A stretch of 64,000 nt of DNA from Pseudomaricurvus alcaniphilus (GTDB lineage: Bacteria > Pseudomonadota > Gammaproteobacteria > Pseudomonadales > Cellvibrionaceae), in NCBI RefSeq assembly GCF_011440395.1, contig NZ_JAAOIX010000009.1, positions 216,128-280,127 on the forward strand, read 5' to 3'. This document shows, one piece after another, positions 56,417 through 64,000 of this stretch (positions are counted from its first letter, which is position 1; every line of letters begins with the position of its first letter). Made by a program: the position numbers and the translations under genes. The notes beneath the pieces are model-generated. The model was not told the DNA's origin, searched no databases, and worked only from the letters and a program-made list of their open reading frames with translations.

Positions 56417-56794
56417 CTAATTCAAATCGACGGCGTATTTTTTTAGCAGTTCCAGCGGTACGATTTCCAGTGCCTTGATATGGGTTTTACGCAAGTGCAC
56501 TCGCGGTGCCCTGTTATTTTCCAGTGCTTCCAGCCAGCGCGCCGCGCACAGGCACCAGCTGTCCCCGGGCTTCAGCCCCTTGAAATCGTATTCCGGTACC
56601 GGCGTCGACAAATCATTGCCCTTGAACCGGGAGTACTCCAGAAACGCTTTCGATGCCTCGATACAAACGGTGTGCGAGCCCAGATCGTCCCTGCAGGTAT
56701 TGCATTTGCCGTCCCGGAAAAAACCGGTTACCGGGTCTTCACCACACACGTCCAGTGGCTCCCCGAATATATTGATCGATTCATCCATTTTCAT
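56417..56794 (-). CDS. DUF2237 protein
   Basis: This 125-residue protein has several cysteines (CGEDP, CNTC, CIEASK, WCLCAARW) and the DUF2237 phrases GEPLDVCGEDPVTGFFRDGKCNTCRDDLGSHTVC and FKGLKPGDSWCLCAARWLEAL. Family function is unknown. It is convergent with the preceding gene. Confidence 0.8.
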   Translation of the reverse strand: MKMDESINIFGEPLDVCGEDPVTGFFRDGKCNTCRDDLGSHTVCIEASKAFLEYSRFKGNDLSTPVPEYDFKGLKPGDSWCLCAARWLEALENNRAPRVHLRKTHIKALEIVPLELLKKYAVDLN

Positions 56795-56827
56795 TAATCA
56801 CGCTCTCTCAATAACGGCTGCTGCTCA

Positions 56828-56890
56828 TAAAAGCTTGTCACCTTAAAAGCTTCTGCCCTAAAAGCTTCTAGCCATAGAAGCTTCCAACCG
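56828..56890. repeat. AAAAGCTTCT short tandem tract
   Basis: Four imperfect copies of TAAAAGCTT(C/G)T with periods of 15-17 bp lie between metY and DUF2237. Each includes AAGCTT. They are noncoding. Confidence 0.6.
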
Positions 56891-56943
56891 GATACTGTGC
56901 CTGTTGCGCGCGGACGCCGCCGGATAAAACCGGCTGCGCCCTG

Positions 56944-58215
56944 CTAGGCCGCGGCAAACGCTTGCTCGAGGTCCGCGATAATATCGTCGATGTGCTCAAT
57001 GCCAATACACAACCGCAGCATCTCCGGGGTGACTCCGGCCACCTTCAATTCCTGTTCGTTCAACTGCCGGTGGGTAGTAGACGCGGGATGGCAGCTCAGC
57101 GACTTGGTGTCACCTATGTTCACCAGTCGTTTGATCATCTGCAGCGCATCGTAAAACTTGACCCCGGCGGCAAAGCCCCCCTTGATGCCAAAGGTCATCA
57201 GCGATGACGGCCGGCCGTTAAAATACTTCTTTGCCAGGGCGTGGTATTTGTCGCCCTCCAGGCCCGCATAGCTGACCCACTCCACCTTTGGGTGGTCCCG
57301 CAGATAGCGGGCCACCGCAGCCGCGTTATCACAGTGCCGCTCCATCCGCAGTGGCAGGGTTTCCATACCTTGCAGCAGCATAAACGCGTTCATGGGTGAG
57401 AGTGCCGCGCCGGTATTGCGCAGCGGTACTGTTCGCGCCCGGGCAATAAAGGCCGCGGCGCCAAACTGCTGGGTATACACAACACCGTGATAGGCCGGCT
57501 CAGGCTCATTCAACATCGGGAAGCGCTCTTTGTGCTGATCCCAGGGAAACTTGCCCGAATCGACAATTATGCCGCCCAGCGAATTGCCATGGCCGCCCAT
57601 ATATTTGGTGAGCGAATGCACCACAATGTCGGCACCGTACTCGATCGGGTTGAGCAGCGCCGGGGTAGCGACGGTATTGTCCACAATTAACGGCACCCCA
57701 CGCTGGTGGGCGAGGGTCGCAATCGGCTCAATATCGACGATATTGCCAGCGGGGTTACCGATGGTTTCACAGAATACCGCCTTGGTCTTGTCATCCATAA
57801 GTGCCGCCAGGTCTTCCGCACGATCAGAGCTGGCAAAGCGGACCTCTATCCCCTGCTTGGGCAACATGTGGGCGAACAGGGTATAGGTGCCGCCATAGAG
57901 TTGGGGGGTGGTGACGATGTTGTCGCCCGCCTCGGCAATGGTCAGGATCGCATAATTGATTGCCGCGCTTCCAGCTGACACCGCCAGCGCGGCAATCCCG
58001 CCCTCCAGTGCGGCCACCCGCTTTTCCAGCACGTCCCAGGTTGGGTTCATAATCCGAGTATAGATATTGCCGGGCACAGCCAAATCAAACAGGTCAGCCC
58101 CGTGCTGGGCGCTGTCAAACTCGTAGGACACGGTTTGATAAATGGGCACCGCGCAGGCCTTGGTGGTGGGATCGGTTTCGTACCCTTCGTGAATGCAAAT
58201 CGTCTCTTTTTTCAT
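56944..58215 (-). CDS. metY: O-acetylhomoserine sulfhydrylase/cysteine synthase MetY
   Basis: This 423-residue PLP enzyme adds sulfide or thiol to O-acetylhomoserine for methionine synthesis. Motifs are YTRIMNPTWDVLEKRVAALEGG, the Asp region DNTVATPALLNPIEYGADIVVHS, the PLP lysine in SLTKYMGGHGNS, and SCHPASTTH. It stands alone. Confidence 0.93.
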   Translation of the reverse strand: MKKETICIHEGYETDPTTKACAVPIYQTVSYEFDSAQHGADLFDLAVPGNIYTRIMNPTWDVLEKRVAALEGGIAALAVSAGSAAINYAILTIAEAGDNIVTTPQLYGGTYTLFAHMLPKQGIEVRFASSDRAEDLAALMDDKTKAVFCETIGNPAGNIVDIEPIATLAHQRGVPLIVDNTVATPALLNPIEYGADIVVHSLTKYMGGHGNSLGGIIVDSGKFPWDQHKERFPMLNEPEPAYHGVVYTQQFGAAAFIARARTVPLRNTGAALSPMNAFMLLQGMETLPLRMERHCDNAAAVARYLRDHPKVEWVSYAGLEGDKYHALAKKYFNGRPSSLMTFGIKGGFAAGVKFYDALQMIKRLVNIGDTKSLSCHPASTTHRQLNEQELKVAGVTPEMLRLCIGIEHIDDIIADLEQAFAAA

Positions 58216-58465
58216 TGTTGTGTTTCCCTGGTTGTTGCCCTGCGGGTCGCGCAGATTGGGTCGTTATTCTAACAAGTCCTGGATCGCCGCGAACAGCAGT
58301 GCTGCGCCGCACGTTGCTCAATCATAGCCTGAAGTGCCCCCTTTGATCGAGTGACTCCCGTGCCGATTTCGCCGGCTCGGATGCTGCTGCCACCGCTCGT
58401 GTGCTCACTGGCTTGCGCTGATTTTACTGGCATGGTTTCTCTGGCATGAATTCACTGCAATGGTT

Positions 58466-58933
58466 TCACTGCTTTATATCAGCAAATACTCCATTGACCT
58501 GAGCCGCGAGGTCAGCGGCGTACAATTCGATTTCAAGCCCGCGGCGACCGGCACTGACATAAACCGTCGGAAAGCCAGTCGCCGACTCATCAATGACCGT
58601 CCGCAGCCGCTTTTTCTGGCCCAGCGGGCTGACGCCGCCCAGGACATAACCGGTAACCCTCTCTACATCGGCTTGATTGGCCATGACCGCCTTCTTGGCC
58701 GCCAGCGCCCTGGCCACCAGCTTCATACTGAGCATGGAAGACACGGGCACCACCGCCACTGCCAACTCCTTGCCGTCGAGACTCACAACCAGCGTCTTGA
58801 ATACCCTGCTCGCCGACACACCCAGCTTGTCCGTAGCTTCCAAACCATAGGATTCGCTGGCGGCGTCGTGCTGGTACTCATGCACCCGGTGTTTGATATT
58901 GTGCTTTTTGGCAGTTGCAATTGCCGGCGTCAT
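58466..58933 (-). CDS. ybaK: Cys-tRNA(Pro)/Cys-tRNA(Cys) deacylase YbaK
   Basis: This 155-residue editing enzyme clears mischarged Cys-tRNA(Pro). Its YbaK/EbsC fold shows VFKTLVV, KLVARALAAKKAVMANQADVERVTGYVLGGVSPLGQKK and ETS-like FPTVYVSAGRRGLEIEL. Confidence 0.93.
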   Translation of the reverse strand: MTPAIATAKKHNIKHRVHEYQHDAASESYGLEATDKLGVSASRVFKTLVVSLDGKELAVAVVPVSSMLSMKLVARALAAKKAVMANQADVERVTGYVLGGVSPLGQKKRLRTVIDESATGFPTVYVSAGRRGLEIELYAADLAAQVNGVFADIKQ

Positions 58934-58999
58934 ATTTTATTCCTGCTATGGCTGCTGTCCGAGACGATTTAGTCCAAGAAAGTTTTAGCCCTGCCCGGC

Positions 59000-59719
59000 T
59001 TAGTCCGACAAATAGTATTCAACCGTTGATACAACCCTGACCTTCTTGATATGCGGGTTGTTCTTGTCTCTCGACGCGATGCTGAATTGCCCTTGTGAGG
59101 CCCTTTTTATTTTGCCAAGCCGACTGGCGGAATCTGTGGCAAATTTCTCCGCAACCTCTCTCGCTTTGCGGGTGGCTTCTTCTATCATTTCCGGTTTGAT
59201 CTTGTTTAGCCCGGTAAAAATATATTCCGTTTGTGATTGATAATCCCCACCGGTGAACACAATACCTTGCTTGCCAAGCTTTGACAAAGAACTCATGATC
59301 GCCCGGGCAGCTTGTATATTATCTGAATAAACGGTAACCACTTGCACCGCGGTATAGCGATATTCCGCCCTCTGGGCTCCACCGTATTGCTGGGCAGACT
59401 TATCAGTAATTGCCGGCGATGACAGGGATATTTCAGACTCTGCAATTCCGCCTTCGAGAAGGAACGCTTTGATCCGGGAAGTATTTTCTTCCATGGATTC
59501 GTACAGGGATTCCAGTTCATTACTGGCCGCGGCAAACTGAATCGGCCAAATCACTATATCCGCGTCGTACTCTCGCTCAGACAGGCCTTTTACCACCACA
59601 CTTCGTTCATACTGCTTGAATTCTATCGCTGCTTTACCGAGCAGAAACCCCAGGCTTGCCAGCCCAAGAAAAATAAAAGCACCCAAAATGAACCCGTTAA
59701 GCCTGCTATCCACCTGCAT
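59000..59719 (-). CDS. SIMPL-domain (DUF541) protein
   Basis: This 239-residue protein has an N-terminal membrane anchor (FILGAFIFLGLASLGFLLGKAA) and the SIMPL domain (VVKGLSEREYDADIVIWPIQFAAASNELESLYESM, ITDKSAQQY, KAREVAEKFATDSASRLGKIKRAS). The ATG at 59719 has GGAGGTCAC. Members are periplasmic and of unclear function. Confidence 0.82.
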   Translation of the reverse strand: MQVDSRLNGFILGAFIFLGLASLGFLLGKAAIEFKQYERSVVVKGLSEREYDADIVIWPIQFAAASNELESLYESMEENTSRIKAFLLEGGIAESEISLSSPAITDKSAQQYGGAQRAEYRYTAVQVVTVYSDNIQAARAIMSSLSKLGKQGIVFTGGDYQSQTEYIFTGLNKIKPEMIEEATRKAREVAEKFATDSASRLGKIKRASQGQFSIASRDKNNPHIKKVRVVSTVEYYLSD

Positions 59720-59808
59720 GTGACCTCCAAAAAATAGACGCTTGCAGTAGCGATACATCATATCGCACAGCAAGTCCTTGCAGATTCCAGTTTTAGCATT
59801 GAATTCAG

Positions 59809-60642
59809 CTAGTCCGACAAGACTTCGTATTTACCGCTGCTTCGAATATACAGAGTTGACTCATGCCCCTTTTCTAAAGATACGCGGTGCCCAAAATCAC
59901 CTGCAGAACCAAAGTAACTGCCTGGACCCAGCCTTTTCCCACGTTTGCGGTCGTCATAACTTAAAGCGCCTGCAACAACTATCGCCTTGAATGTATCCGC
60001 CCCAGTCTTGATTCTACCCTTAAAGTTGGCCGGGAGCTTTAGCATAGAACCGTGCAATTTTCCTTCGCTGGTATCACCCCACAAATAGGCCATTTCTACG
60101 CCTGATTTACCGACCCGCACGGCATCGGACGCGCCTAACCAGACAATATTGGATTTATCAACATTTACGGGCCGCTCGCCATTATCAAAGGCTTTCTCAA
60201 CAGGCTGGACAAGGTATGGACCACTATTTATCTCAATATATGCGACATTTTTCTGACCATTGGCGGCAGTGATGTGCGTCTCGCCTGCGGGTTGCGTCCA
60301 AAACGAACCCGCCGGCAGCCACATACTTTCCGCATTTGGGTCATCGTTGTGCAGCTCGCCACTGATAACAACACCGCGATAGGTAATATTGTGAATATGA
60401 GGAGGCGAAGAAAACCCCTCCGGGAACTGAAGTAAAATACCAGACGCAGTATCCTTGGTTCTATCACCCCACAAATCTGCTGCCCTCGGGCCCTTATCTC
60501 CCCTGGCAGGGTTCAAATAGCCCCACTTGACGTCAGCAGCAGACACCACCTCAAAACCGGATTCTTCGATCCCTGCTTCGGCATAGAGGGAGACCTTCAG
60601 CCCCAATAGAAGCAGTGCAATAACCAACTTACTCAAATACAT
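59809..60642 (-). CDS. DUF4437 cupin-type protein
   Basis: This 277-residue protein has a signal peptide ([17 protein letters not shown]) and two related cupin domains ([23 protein letters not shown] in the first; [18 protein letters not shown] and [15 protein letters not shown] in the second). It is likely periplasmic with a small-molecule or metal role. No operon partner. Confidence 0.75.
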   Translation of the reverse strand: MYLSKLVIALLLLGLKVSLYAEAGIEESGFEVVSAADVKWGYLNPARGDKGPRAADLWGDRTKDTASGILLQFPEGFSSPPHIHNITYRGVVISGELHNDDPNAESMWLPAGSFWTQPAGETHITAANGQKNVAYIEINSGPYLVQPVEKAFDNGERPVNVDKSNIVWLGASDAVRVGKSGVEMAYLWGDTSEGKLHGSMLKLPANFKGRIKTGADTFKAIVVAGALSYDDRKRGKRLGPGSYFGSAGDFGHRVSLEKGHESTLYIRSSGKYEVLSD

Positions 60643-60797
60643 ACAATTTTTCCTGACCGTTTATTTATGCAGTTCTCGAATATCAGTGGACAATTCAACT
60701 ATTTCAGGGTTCAGATTTCGATCCGGATTAAAACCGAATATGTTTCTCTGAAACCTGCTTTACAACAGCTTAGTATCCTGGATTAGCTTGCCACTGG

Positions 60798-61040
60798 CTA
60801 ATTTTCTGGCAGTGAATCATATTCCTTTCGTTTTTCTTCTTGCCACTTCGCCATCGATCCAGGGGCTTTCCGGAACGATGTGAAAACTGGAGTATTGACG
60901 GAGCAGTATTCAGTCATTGCATTGACTTCAGGCGTACGCTTGCCGGGGACTACCAACTCAATAGGCGTATCTACAGTTGACAATGCGATACCCAAATATA
61001 TATTTTTATCCGTCCAACTGCTGCCACTTGTTATGAATTT
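60798..61040 (-). pseudogene. Start-less 3' gene remnant
   Basis: A reading frame of about 80 codons ends at 60798 with plausible protein text (LGIALSTVDTPIELVVPGKRTPEVN, TSFRKAPGSMAKWQEEKRK) but no clear start and no ribosome site. It runs out at the cassette boundary. It may be the 3' end of a gene cut when the array was built. It could be chance. Confidence 0.3.
61015..61036. repeat. Unpaired attC-like right arm (site D)
   Basis: AACTGCTGCCACTTGTTATGA ends in GTTATGA (61030-61036), matching the L'/R' side of the three sites below (shared pattern TCC-[AG]-x-x-T...GC-xxx-TTGTTA). No matching left arm was found upstream, so this is an attC fragment or an attI-like edge. Confidence 0.4.
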
Positions 61041-61055
61041 TAAGCTGCGCCATAA

Positions 61056-61083
61056 TGTGTACCAATATAGTACTTAATACACA
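61056..61083. promoter_or_regulatory. Inverted repeat upstream of vapB
   Basis: TGTGTA (61056-61061) and TACACA (61078-61083) are mirrored around 16 bp that include a possible TATAGT -10 box. Its position 10 bp before vapB fits an operator of the VapBC complex. Confidence 0.4.
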
Positions 61084-61093
61084 CGGGTGCAAC

Positions 61094-61288
61094 ATGAGAA
61101 CTAACATAGTAATTGACGACCAATTAATGGCGGACGCTCTACAAGCAACAGGTCTACACACAAAAAAAGAGGTGGTAGAAGAAGGACTTAGGACCCTGAT
61201 AAAGCTGCGAAAGCAGGCCGAAATTAGAGATTTGCGAGGCAAACTTAAATGGGAGGGGGATTTAGACGACATGAGAAAGAATAAGTGA
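61094..61288 (+). CDS. vapB: VapB-type antitoxin
   Basis: This 64-residue protein begins MRTNIVIDDQLMADALQATGLHTKKEVVEEGLRTLI, a ribbon-helix-helix-type DNA-binding antitoxin of the VapB (DUF2191-like) group. The stop overlaps the vapC GTG start (GTGA). It is the first gene of cassette 1 and has its own probable operator. Confidence 0.85.
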   Translation: MRTNIVIDDQLMADALQATGLHTKKEVVEEGLRTLIKLRKQAEIRDLRGKLKWEGDLDDMRKNK

Positions 61289-61686
61289 TAGTAGTTGATA
61301 CGAGCGTTTGGATAGACTACTTCAATGGCCGAATTACGCCGGAAACGGAAAGGCTGGACTCCTCTCTCGGCAACAGCGCTGTCGCTGCTGGAGACCTGAT
61401 AGTATTGGAAATACTGCAAGGCTTCCGCTCCGATAAAGATTATAAAACCGCTAAAAAATACCTAGCCTCTTTGCACCAGTACAATATGCTTACACCAGAT
61501 TTAGCGATTAAAGGGGCTGAAAATTACCGCAAGCTTAGAAAGAAAGGCATCACTATCAGAAAGACTGCAGATGTGATAATTGCTACATTTTGCATTGAGC
61601 ATCGACTTCCCCTTTTGTACACGGACAAAGACTTTTTGCCATTTACCCATCACTTGAAGCTACGCTCGGTGCTGGAGAAATCATAA
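61285..61686 (+). CDS. vapC: VapC-type PIN toxin
   Basis: This 133-residue PIN-domain ribonuclease has D5 (VVDTSVWIDYF), E42 (LEILQGFRS), D96 (TADVIIATF) and D114/D116, the four acidic residues of a metal site. VapC toxins cut tRNA or rRNA. The gene starts with GTG overlapping vapB. Its stop codon TAA lies inside the attC left core (site A). Confidence 0.9.
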   Translation: MIVVDTSVWIDYFNGRITPETERLDSSLGNSAVAAGDLIVLEILQGFRSDKDYKTAKKYLASLHQYNMLTPDLAIKGAENYRKLRKKGITIRKTADVIIATFCIEHRLPLLYTDKDFLPFTHHLKLRSVLEKS

Positions 61687-61797
61687 CGCCGCTGTAACTG
61701 GCGGAAAATACGAAGCTGTTTTTTGTGCAACAACGAGCGCTGCGAAAGCACAAAAAACGGCGCAGTATTTTGCGTCCGGATCACAGCTTTGTTAGCT
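61681..61797 (+). other. attC-like site A (after vapBC)
   Basis: The left core TCATAAC (61681-61687) and right core GTTAGCT (61791-61797) bracket a long imperfect stem. The two arms share GCTGT, AAAATAC and GTTTTTTGTG runs when one is reverse-complemented. The 117-bp length and the right core GTTA fit integron attC sites. It directly follows vapC. Confidence 0.75.
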
Positions 61798-61798
61798 C

Positions 61799-62086
61799 TC
61801 ACGATTCCAGAGCGCGAAGCACCAACTCCGGTTCTTTTGCTACAACATTCAAGAGAACTAAAGCCGGCCCCTGTGGAGTACGGTCTCCGCGCTCCCAATG
61901 CCGAAGAGTGCTGACACTAATGCCAAATGCAGATGCAAACTCACTCTGAGACATACCTACTTTAGCTCTGATATGCTTTACGTCGATAGGAGCAAATTCG
62001 TGGATAACGGCCTTTTTCACTTTACCTTCAGAGAAGTCAATTGCCTCGGTGAGTCCCTGCTTGATGCTTGAATATGCGCTAGCCAT
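61799..62086 (-). CDS. HigA/NadS-like antitoxin
   Basis: This 95-residue protein has a helix-turn-helix (IRAKVGMSQSEFASAFGISVSTLRHWERGDRTPQGPALVLLNVVAKEPELVLRALES). The ATG at 62086 follows GGTGG and overlaps the toxin gene by 8 bp, as typical of reverse-order toxin-antitoxin pairs. The gene stop touches the preceding site A. Confidence 0.85.
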   Translation of the reverse strand: MASAYSSIKQGLTEAIDFSEGKVKKAVIHEFAPIDVKHIRAKVGMSQSEFASAFGISVSTLRHWERGDRTPQGPALVLLNVVAKEPELVLRALES

Positions 62087-62420
62087 TTGTACCACCATAA
62101 TGTTTAAGTAAAAGGCTTGTGATTTTGGCCAGTTCGTTACGCTCAGCTTTACTGATATTGGCCTTTTCACCCTTGCCAAATACGGTAAGGAGAAACAGAG
62201 GCATAGTGCCATCATGGAAGTAATAGATTATTCTGACGCCACCACTTTTGCCTTTACCTTGTGCAGACCATCGCAGCTTTCGAATGCCTCCAGTGCCCTG
62301 CAAAAGATCACCAGACTGAGGGTGAACGGCTAGGTAATTGATAATACTGGCCTTTTCTTCAGTCTTAAGTAGATTCGATGATCTTTTTATGAATTCAGGG
62401 AGTTCTACAATTGTCTGCAC
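62079..62420 (-). CDS. RelE/HigB-like toxin
   Basis: This 113-residue RelE-fold protein is close in pattern to HigB-2 of Vibrio (LQGTGGIRKLRWSAQGKGKSGGVRIIYYFHDGTMPLFLLTVFGKGEKANISKAERNELAKI). Such toxins cut mRNA at the ribosome. It starts with GTG and comes before its antitoxin on the minus strand. The pair is the second cassette and is reversed relative to vapBC. Confidence 0.85.
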   Translation of the reverse strand: MQTIVELPEFIKRSSNLLKTEEKASIINYLAVHPQSGDLLQGTGGIRKLRWSAQGKGKSGGVRIIYYFHDGTMPLFLLTVFGKGEKANISKAERNELAKITSLLLKHYGGTNG

Positions 62421-62471
62421 AGGGCGAATTGTAATCCAATGGATTATAGGCGGTCAACGGTCGCTTTTCCG

Positions 62472-62591
62472 TGCTAACGTTTTGCTCACCGGCGCCCGCT
62501 GCGGCGTTTGATTTTGCGCCATAATGGAGCGGAGCGGAATGCACAAAAACAAACGCCGCAGCGGGTGTCCGAGTGTAGCAATTTGTTAAGC
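62472..62591 (+). other. attC-like site B
   Basis: The 120-bp site has left core TGCTAAC (62472-62478) and right core GTTAAGC (62585-62591), a perfect GTTRRRY. The two arms share CCCGCTGCGGCGTTTG as a 16-bp exact inverted repeat. It lies between cassette 2 and cassette 3. Confidence 0.85.
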
Positions 62592-62885
62592 TTAGGATGC
62601 AATTTCGTAGGGTCGAACTTGCAACTCAGATTGATGTTGACGCGCCACCCAAAGATCATAAGCATTCTGCAACCTCAGCCAATGATCTGCAGATGGCGTC
62701 TTGAAAGCTAGCTCCAGCCGCAACGCCATCTCAGGAGTAATGGAACCACGACCATTTAATACTTTGGACAGCGTTTTACGACTTATATTTAGATGCTCAG
62801 AGACATTAGTAATTGTCACGCCAGTAGGCTCAATTACCAATTCTTTAAGAATCTCACCCGGATGGGCCGGATTATGCATACTCAT
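62592..62885 (-). CDS. higA: HigA-type antitoxin
   Basis: This 97-residue helix-turn-helix protein reads [79 protein letters not shown], a clear HigA of the VapI/XRE group. The start overlaps the higB stop by one base, and the stop abuts site B. Confidence 0.92.
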   Translation of the reverse strand: MSMHNPAHPGEILKELVIEPTGVTITNVSEHLNISRKTLSKVLNGRGSITPEMALRLELAFKTPSADHWLRLQNAYDLWVARQHQSELQVRPYEIAS

Positions 62886-63163
62886 TAGTGATAATCCTCA
62901 TAGTTTACTATTTCAGCGTCCTTACCCGAAAAACCAAATGTAACCCGCCAATTTCCGCTCACCGAGACGGACCAAATACCTTTACGACTGCCTTTCAGTT
63001 CATGCAAACGGAGGCCAGGCAAGTCCATATCATTTGGGCTTTCAGCTTGATCAAGGTTGGTAAGAATTAGCCTCAAACGTTTGGCATGCTTCGATTGAAT
63101 GCCTGAAGTTTTACCGGTGCGATAGAACCGTTCGAGCCCTTTATGAACGAAACTGATAATCAT
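62885..63163 (-). CDS. higB: HigB-type toxin
   Basis: This 92-residue RelE-fold toxin has the HigB pattern ([88 protein letters not shown]). It comes before higA as in classical higBA. It is in cassette 3, reversed relative to cassettes 1 and 4. Confidence 0.92.
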   Translation of the reverse strand: MIISFVHKGLERFYRTGKTSGIQSKHAKRLRLILTNLDQAESPNDMDLPGLRLHELKGSRKGIWSVSVSGNWRVTFGFSGKDAEIVNYEDYH

Positions 63164-63210
63164 GCAATATTGTAACCTTATGGGTTACGGTGTCAAGTGC
63201 TGATTTTCAA

Positions 63211-63304
63211 GCTTAACGCCTTGCTCAGCGGTTGGAGTGAATTGGCGGCTTTTTGCAAACAAGGTGACAATTTGCCCCAATCCGACTGGAGCAGCTTGTT
63301 ACAA
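63211..63304 (+). other. attC-like site C
   Basis: The 94-bp site has left core GCTTAAC (63211-63217), a perfect RYYYAAC, and a degenerate right core GTTACAA (63298-63304). The arms form an imperfect stem with shared TGCTC, GG-TTGG and AATTG words. It separates cassette 3 from cassette 4. Confidence 0.75.
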
Positions 63305-63363
63305 CTTGCCTCATTTGTGGCGCATTGCTACAATTGGGGCGGTGATATTGACCCCTAGAGGAT

Positions 63364-63591
63364 ATGACTGTGGCAACTACTAGCATACGATTAGACCAAG
63401 AACTTATTGATAAAGCCACCATAATGGCGAAAGCACTGAACCGGACACCACCCAAGCAAATAGAACACTGGGCCAAAATTGGCGAAATTATGGAAGATAA
63501 CCCGGATTTGCCGTATGAATTCGTTAAGCAAGCAATAATAGCGCAAGCTGAGAAAGAAGCGGGAAAGCTGGAGAGCTACGATTTTGGTTAA
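63364..63591 (+). CDS. ParD-like antitoxin
   Basis: This 75-residue protein (TTSIRLDQELIDKATIMAKALNRTPPKQIEHWAKIGEIMEDNPDLPYEFVKQAIIA) looks like a ParD-type ribbon-helix-helix antitoxin. The ATG is near AGAGGA; a GTG two codons on is also possible. It overlaps its toxin gene by 8 bp. Plus strand, fourth cassette. Confidence 0.8.
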   Translation: MTVATTSIRLDQELIDKATIMAKALNRTPPKQIEHWAKIGEIMEDNPDLPYEFVKQAIIAQAEKEAGKLESYDFG

Positions 63592-63874
63592 AGCAACCAG
63601 TGTTTTACAAACACCTAGCTTCAAGAAGGCCGTAAAAAAACTTAAGCCAAACCAAAAGAAAGAGCTGGATACTGTCATCAAAGAGTTAATGGCCAAACCA
63701 ACTCTTGGCGAACAGAAAAAGGGAGATCTATCTTTCTTGCGTGTGCACAAATTTAAGATGAATAAACAGCTTACATTATTGGGGTATAGTTTTAACGATG
63801 GCACGCTTGCTCTCGAATTACTGGCACTTGGTTCGCATGAAAATTTTTACCGCGATCTAAAACGCAGAACCTAG
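63584..63874 (+). CDS. RelE/ParE-family toxin
   Basis: This 96-residue protein (SFKKAVKKLKPNQKKELDTVIKELMAKPTLGEQKKGDLSFLRVHKFKMNKQLTLLGYSFNDGTLALELLALGSHENFYRDLKR) fits the RelE/ParE/YafQ toxin fold. It begins with TTG inside the antitoxin gene, and the true start could be slightly different. It is the last gene before the group II intron. Confidence 0.82.
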   Translation: MVKATSVLQTPSFKKAVKKLKPNQKKELDTVIKELMAKPTLGEQKKGDLSFLRVHKFKMNKQLTLLGYSFNDGTLALELLALGSHENFYRDLKRRT

Positions 63875-63879
63875 AGTTG

Positions 63880-64000
63880 GTCGTGGTAGAACGCCCGGTT
63901 ACCCGGACGCCCCCACACAGATCCCGGCGTGCGGGATTACCGCACCGGGCTCCTCAGTAATAACATTGCTACCGTGCATGGGCAGCCCCCTTCTCGAACA
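63880..64000 (-). mobile_element. 3' end of a group II intron (domains V-VI), cut by window edge
   Basis: On the minus strand, 63952-63920 folds as domain V: GAGCCCGG pairs with CCGGGATC, the two-base CG bulge is present, and TGCGG pairs with CCGCA around a loop. Domain VI follows (63919-63880) with CCGG-GTAA-CCGG and a candidate branch A at 63887, eight bases from a 3' end at about 63880 (ending GAC, the expected AY). The rest of the intron, including any reverse transcriptase, lies to the right. Confidence 0.75.

Larger units (their letters stand above)
60643..61093. other. 451-bp gap with a gene remnant and array edge
   Basis: The stretch between DUF4437 and the first toxin-antitoxin genes is AT-rich. 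It holds a start-less coding remnant, the first attC-like right arm and the vapB leader. Nothing else was recognised. Confidence 0.5.

Noticed and set aside
60880..61077. Plus-strand frame opposite the gene remnant
   Set aside because: No ribosome site, and it crosses the attC-like arm.

Overview
The window looks like chromosome from a marine-type gammaproteobacterium, near Cellvibrionales and Pseudomonadales. Most of it is GC-rich and densely coding. The inference rests on gene order: fimX/serB/smp as in Pseudomonas, efp flanked by epmA and epmB, rpsF-rpsR-membrane protein-rplI-dnaB, DUF3094, SutA-like and FimX proteins, and a Fur-controlled TonB/PiuC iron locus. No rRNA or tRNA gene, prophage or CRISPR array was seen.

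Layout. 1-2.8 kb: 2-oxoacid:ferredoxin oxidoreductase (korA, cut by the left edge, and korB). 2.85-9.75 kb: a seven-gene minus-strand iron operon (exbB-exbD-exbD-tonB-TonB receptor-FMN hydroxyacid oxidoreductase-piuC) behind a Fur-box-like site, divergent from a LysR regulator. 10.9-11.2 kb: a 27-bp inverted-repeat element running into a 22-bp minisatellite. 11.2-14.2 kb: a phosphoribosyltransferase and small conserved proteins. 14.3-19.1 kb: biotin operon bioB-bioF-bioHC-bioD, with BioH and BioC fused in one chain and a BirA-type operator over the bioB promoter; comF is divergent. 20-24.8 kb: srkA, cysE, and the EF-P set epmA, efp, epmB. 25-33.4 kb: a PilZ-like protein, FimX, SerB, an Smp-like membrane protein and a two-domain ornithine-lipid-type acyltransferase. 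33.5-40.6 kb: crotonase, DUF1232, DUF3301, a 31-residue membrane peptide, MscS, Smr, Acs, PanC. 40.7-44.9 kb: a MITE-like element touching the dnaB stop codon, then the rpsF-rpsR-rplI-dnaB block. 45-49.6 kb: UPF0178 and SRAP proteins and an ECF-sigma operon with DUF3619-like and DUF3106 proteins. 49.8-60.6 kb: diguanylate cyclase, a second MscS with a neighbouring ATPase-like protein, RlmA, an alkyltransferase-like protein, MetY, YbaK, SIMPL and DUF4437 proteins.

61.0-63.9 kb is different: visibly richer in A+T and made of four consecutive toxin-antitoxin modules (VapBC-, HigBA/NadS-, HigBA- and ParD/RelE-like). Three of the junctions carry long imperfect palindromes with core sites like integron attC sites. 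I read this as part of an integron gene-cassette array; the integrase is not in the window. The right edge holds domains V and VI of a group II intron on the minus strand, so the array is interrupted or bounded by a retroelement.

The core genes combine central metabolism, iron uptake, cofactor synthesis, translation and c-di-GMP/type IV pilus signalling. The points most worth a second look are the cassette array with the intron, the BioH-BioC fusion, the hydroxyacid oxidoreductase inside the Fur operon, the small mobile or repeat elements, and the ECF-sigma operon with a charged-repeat periplasmic protein.
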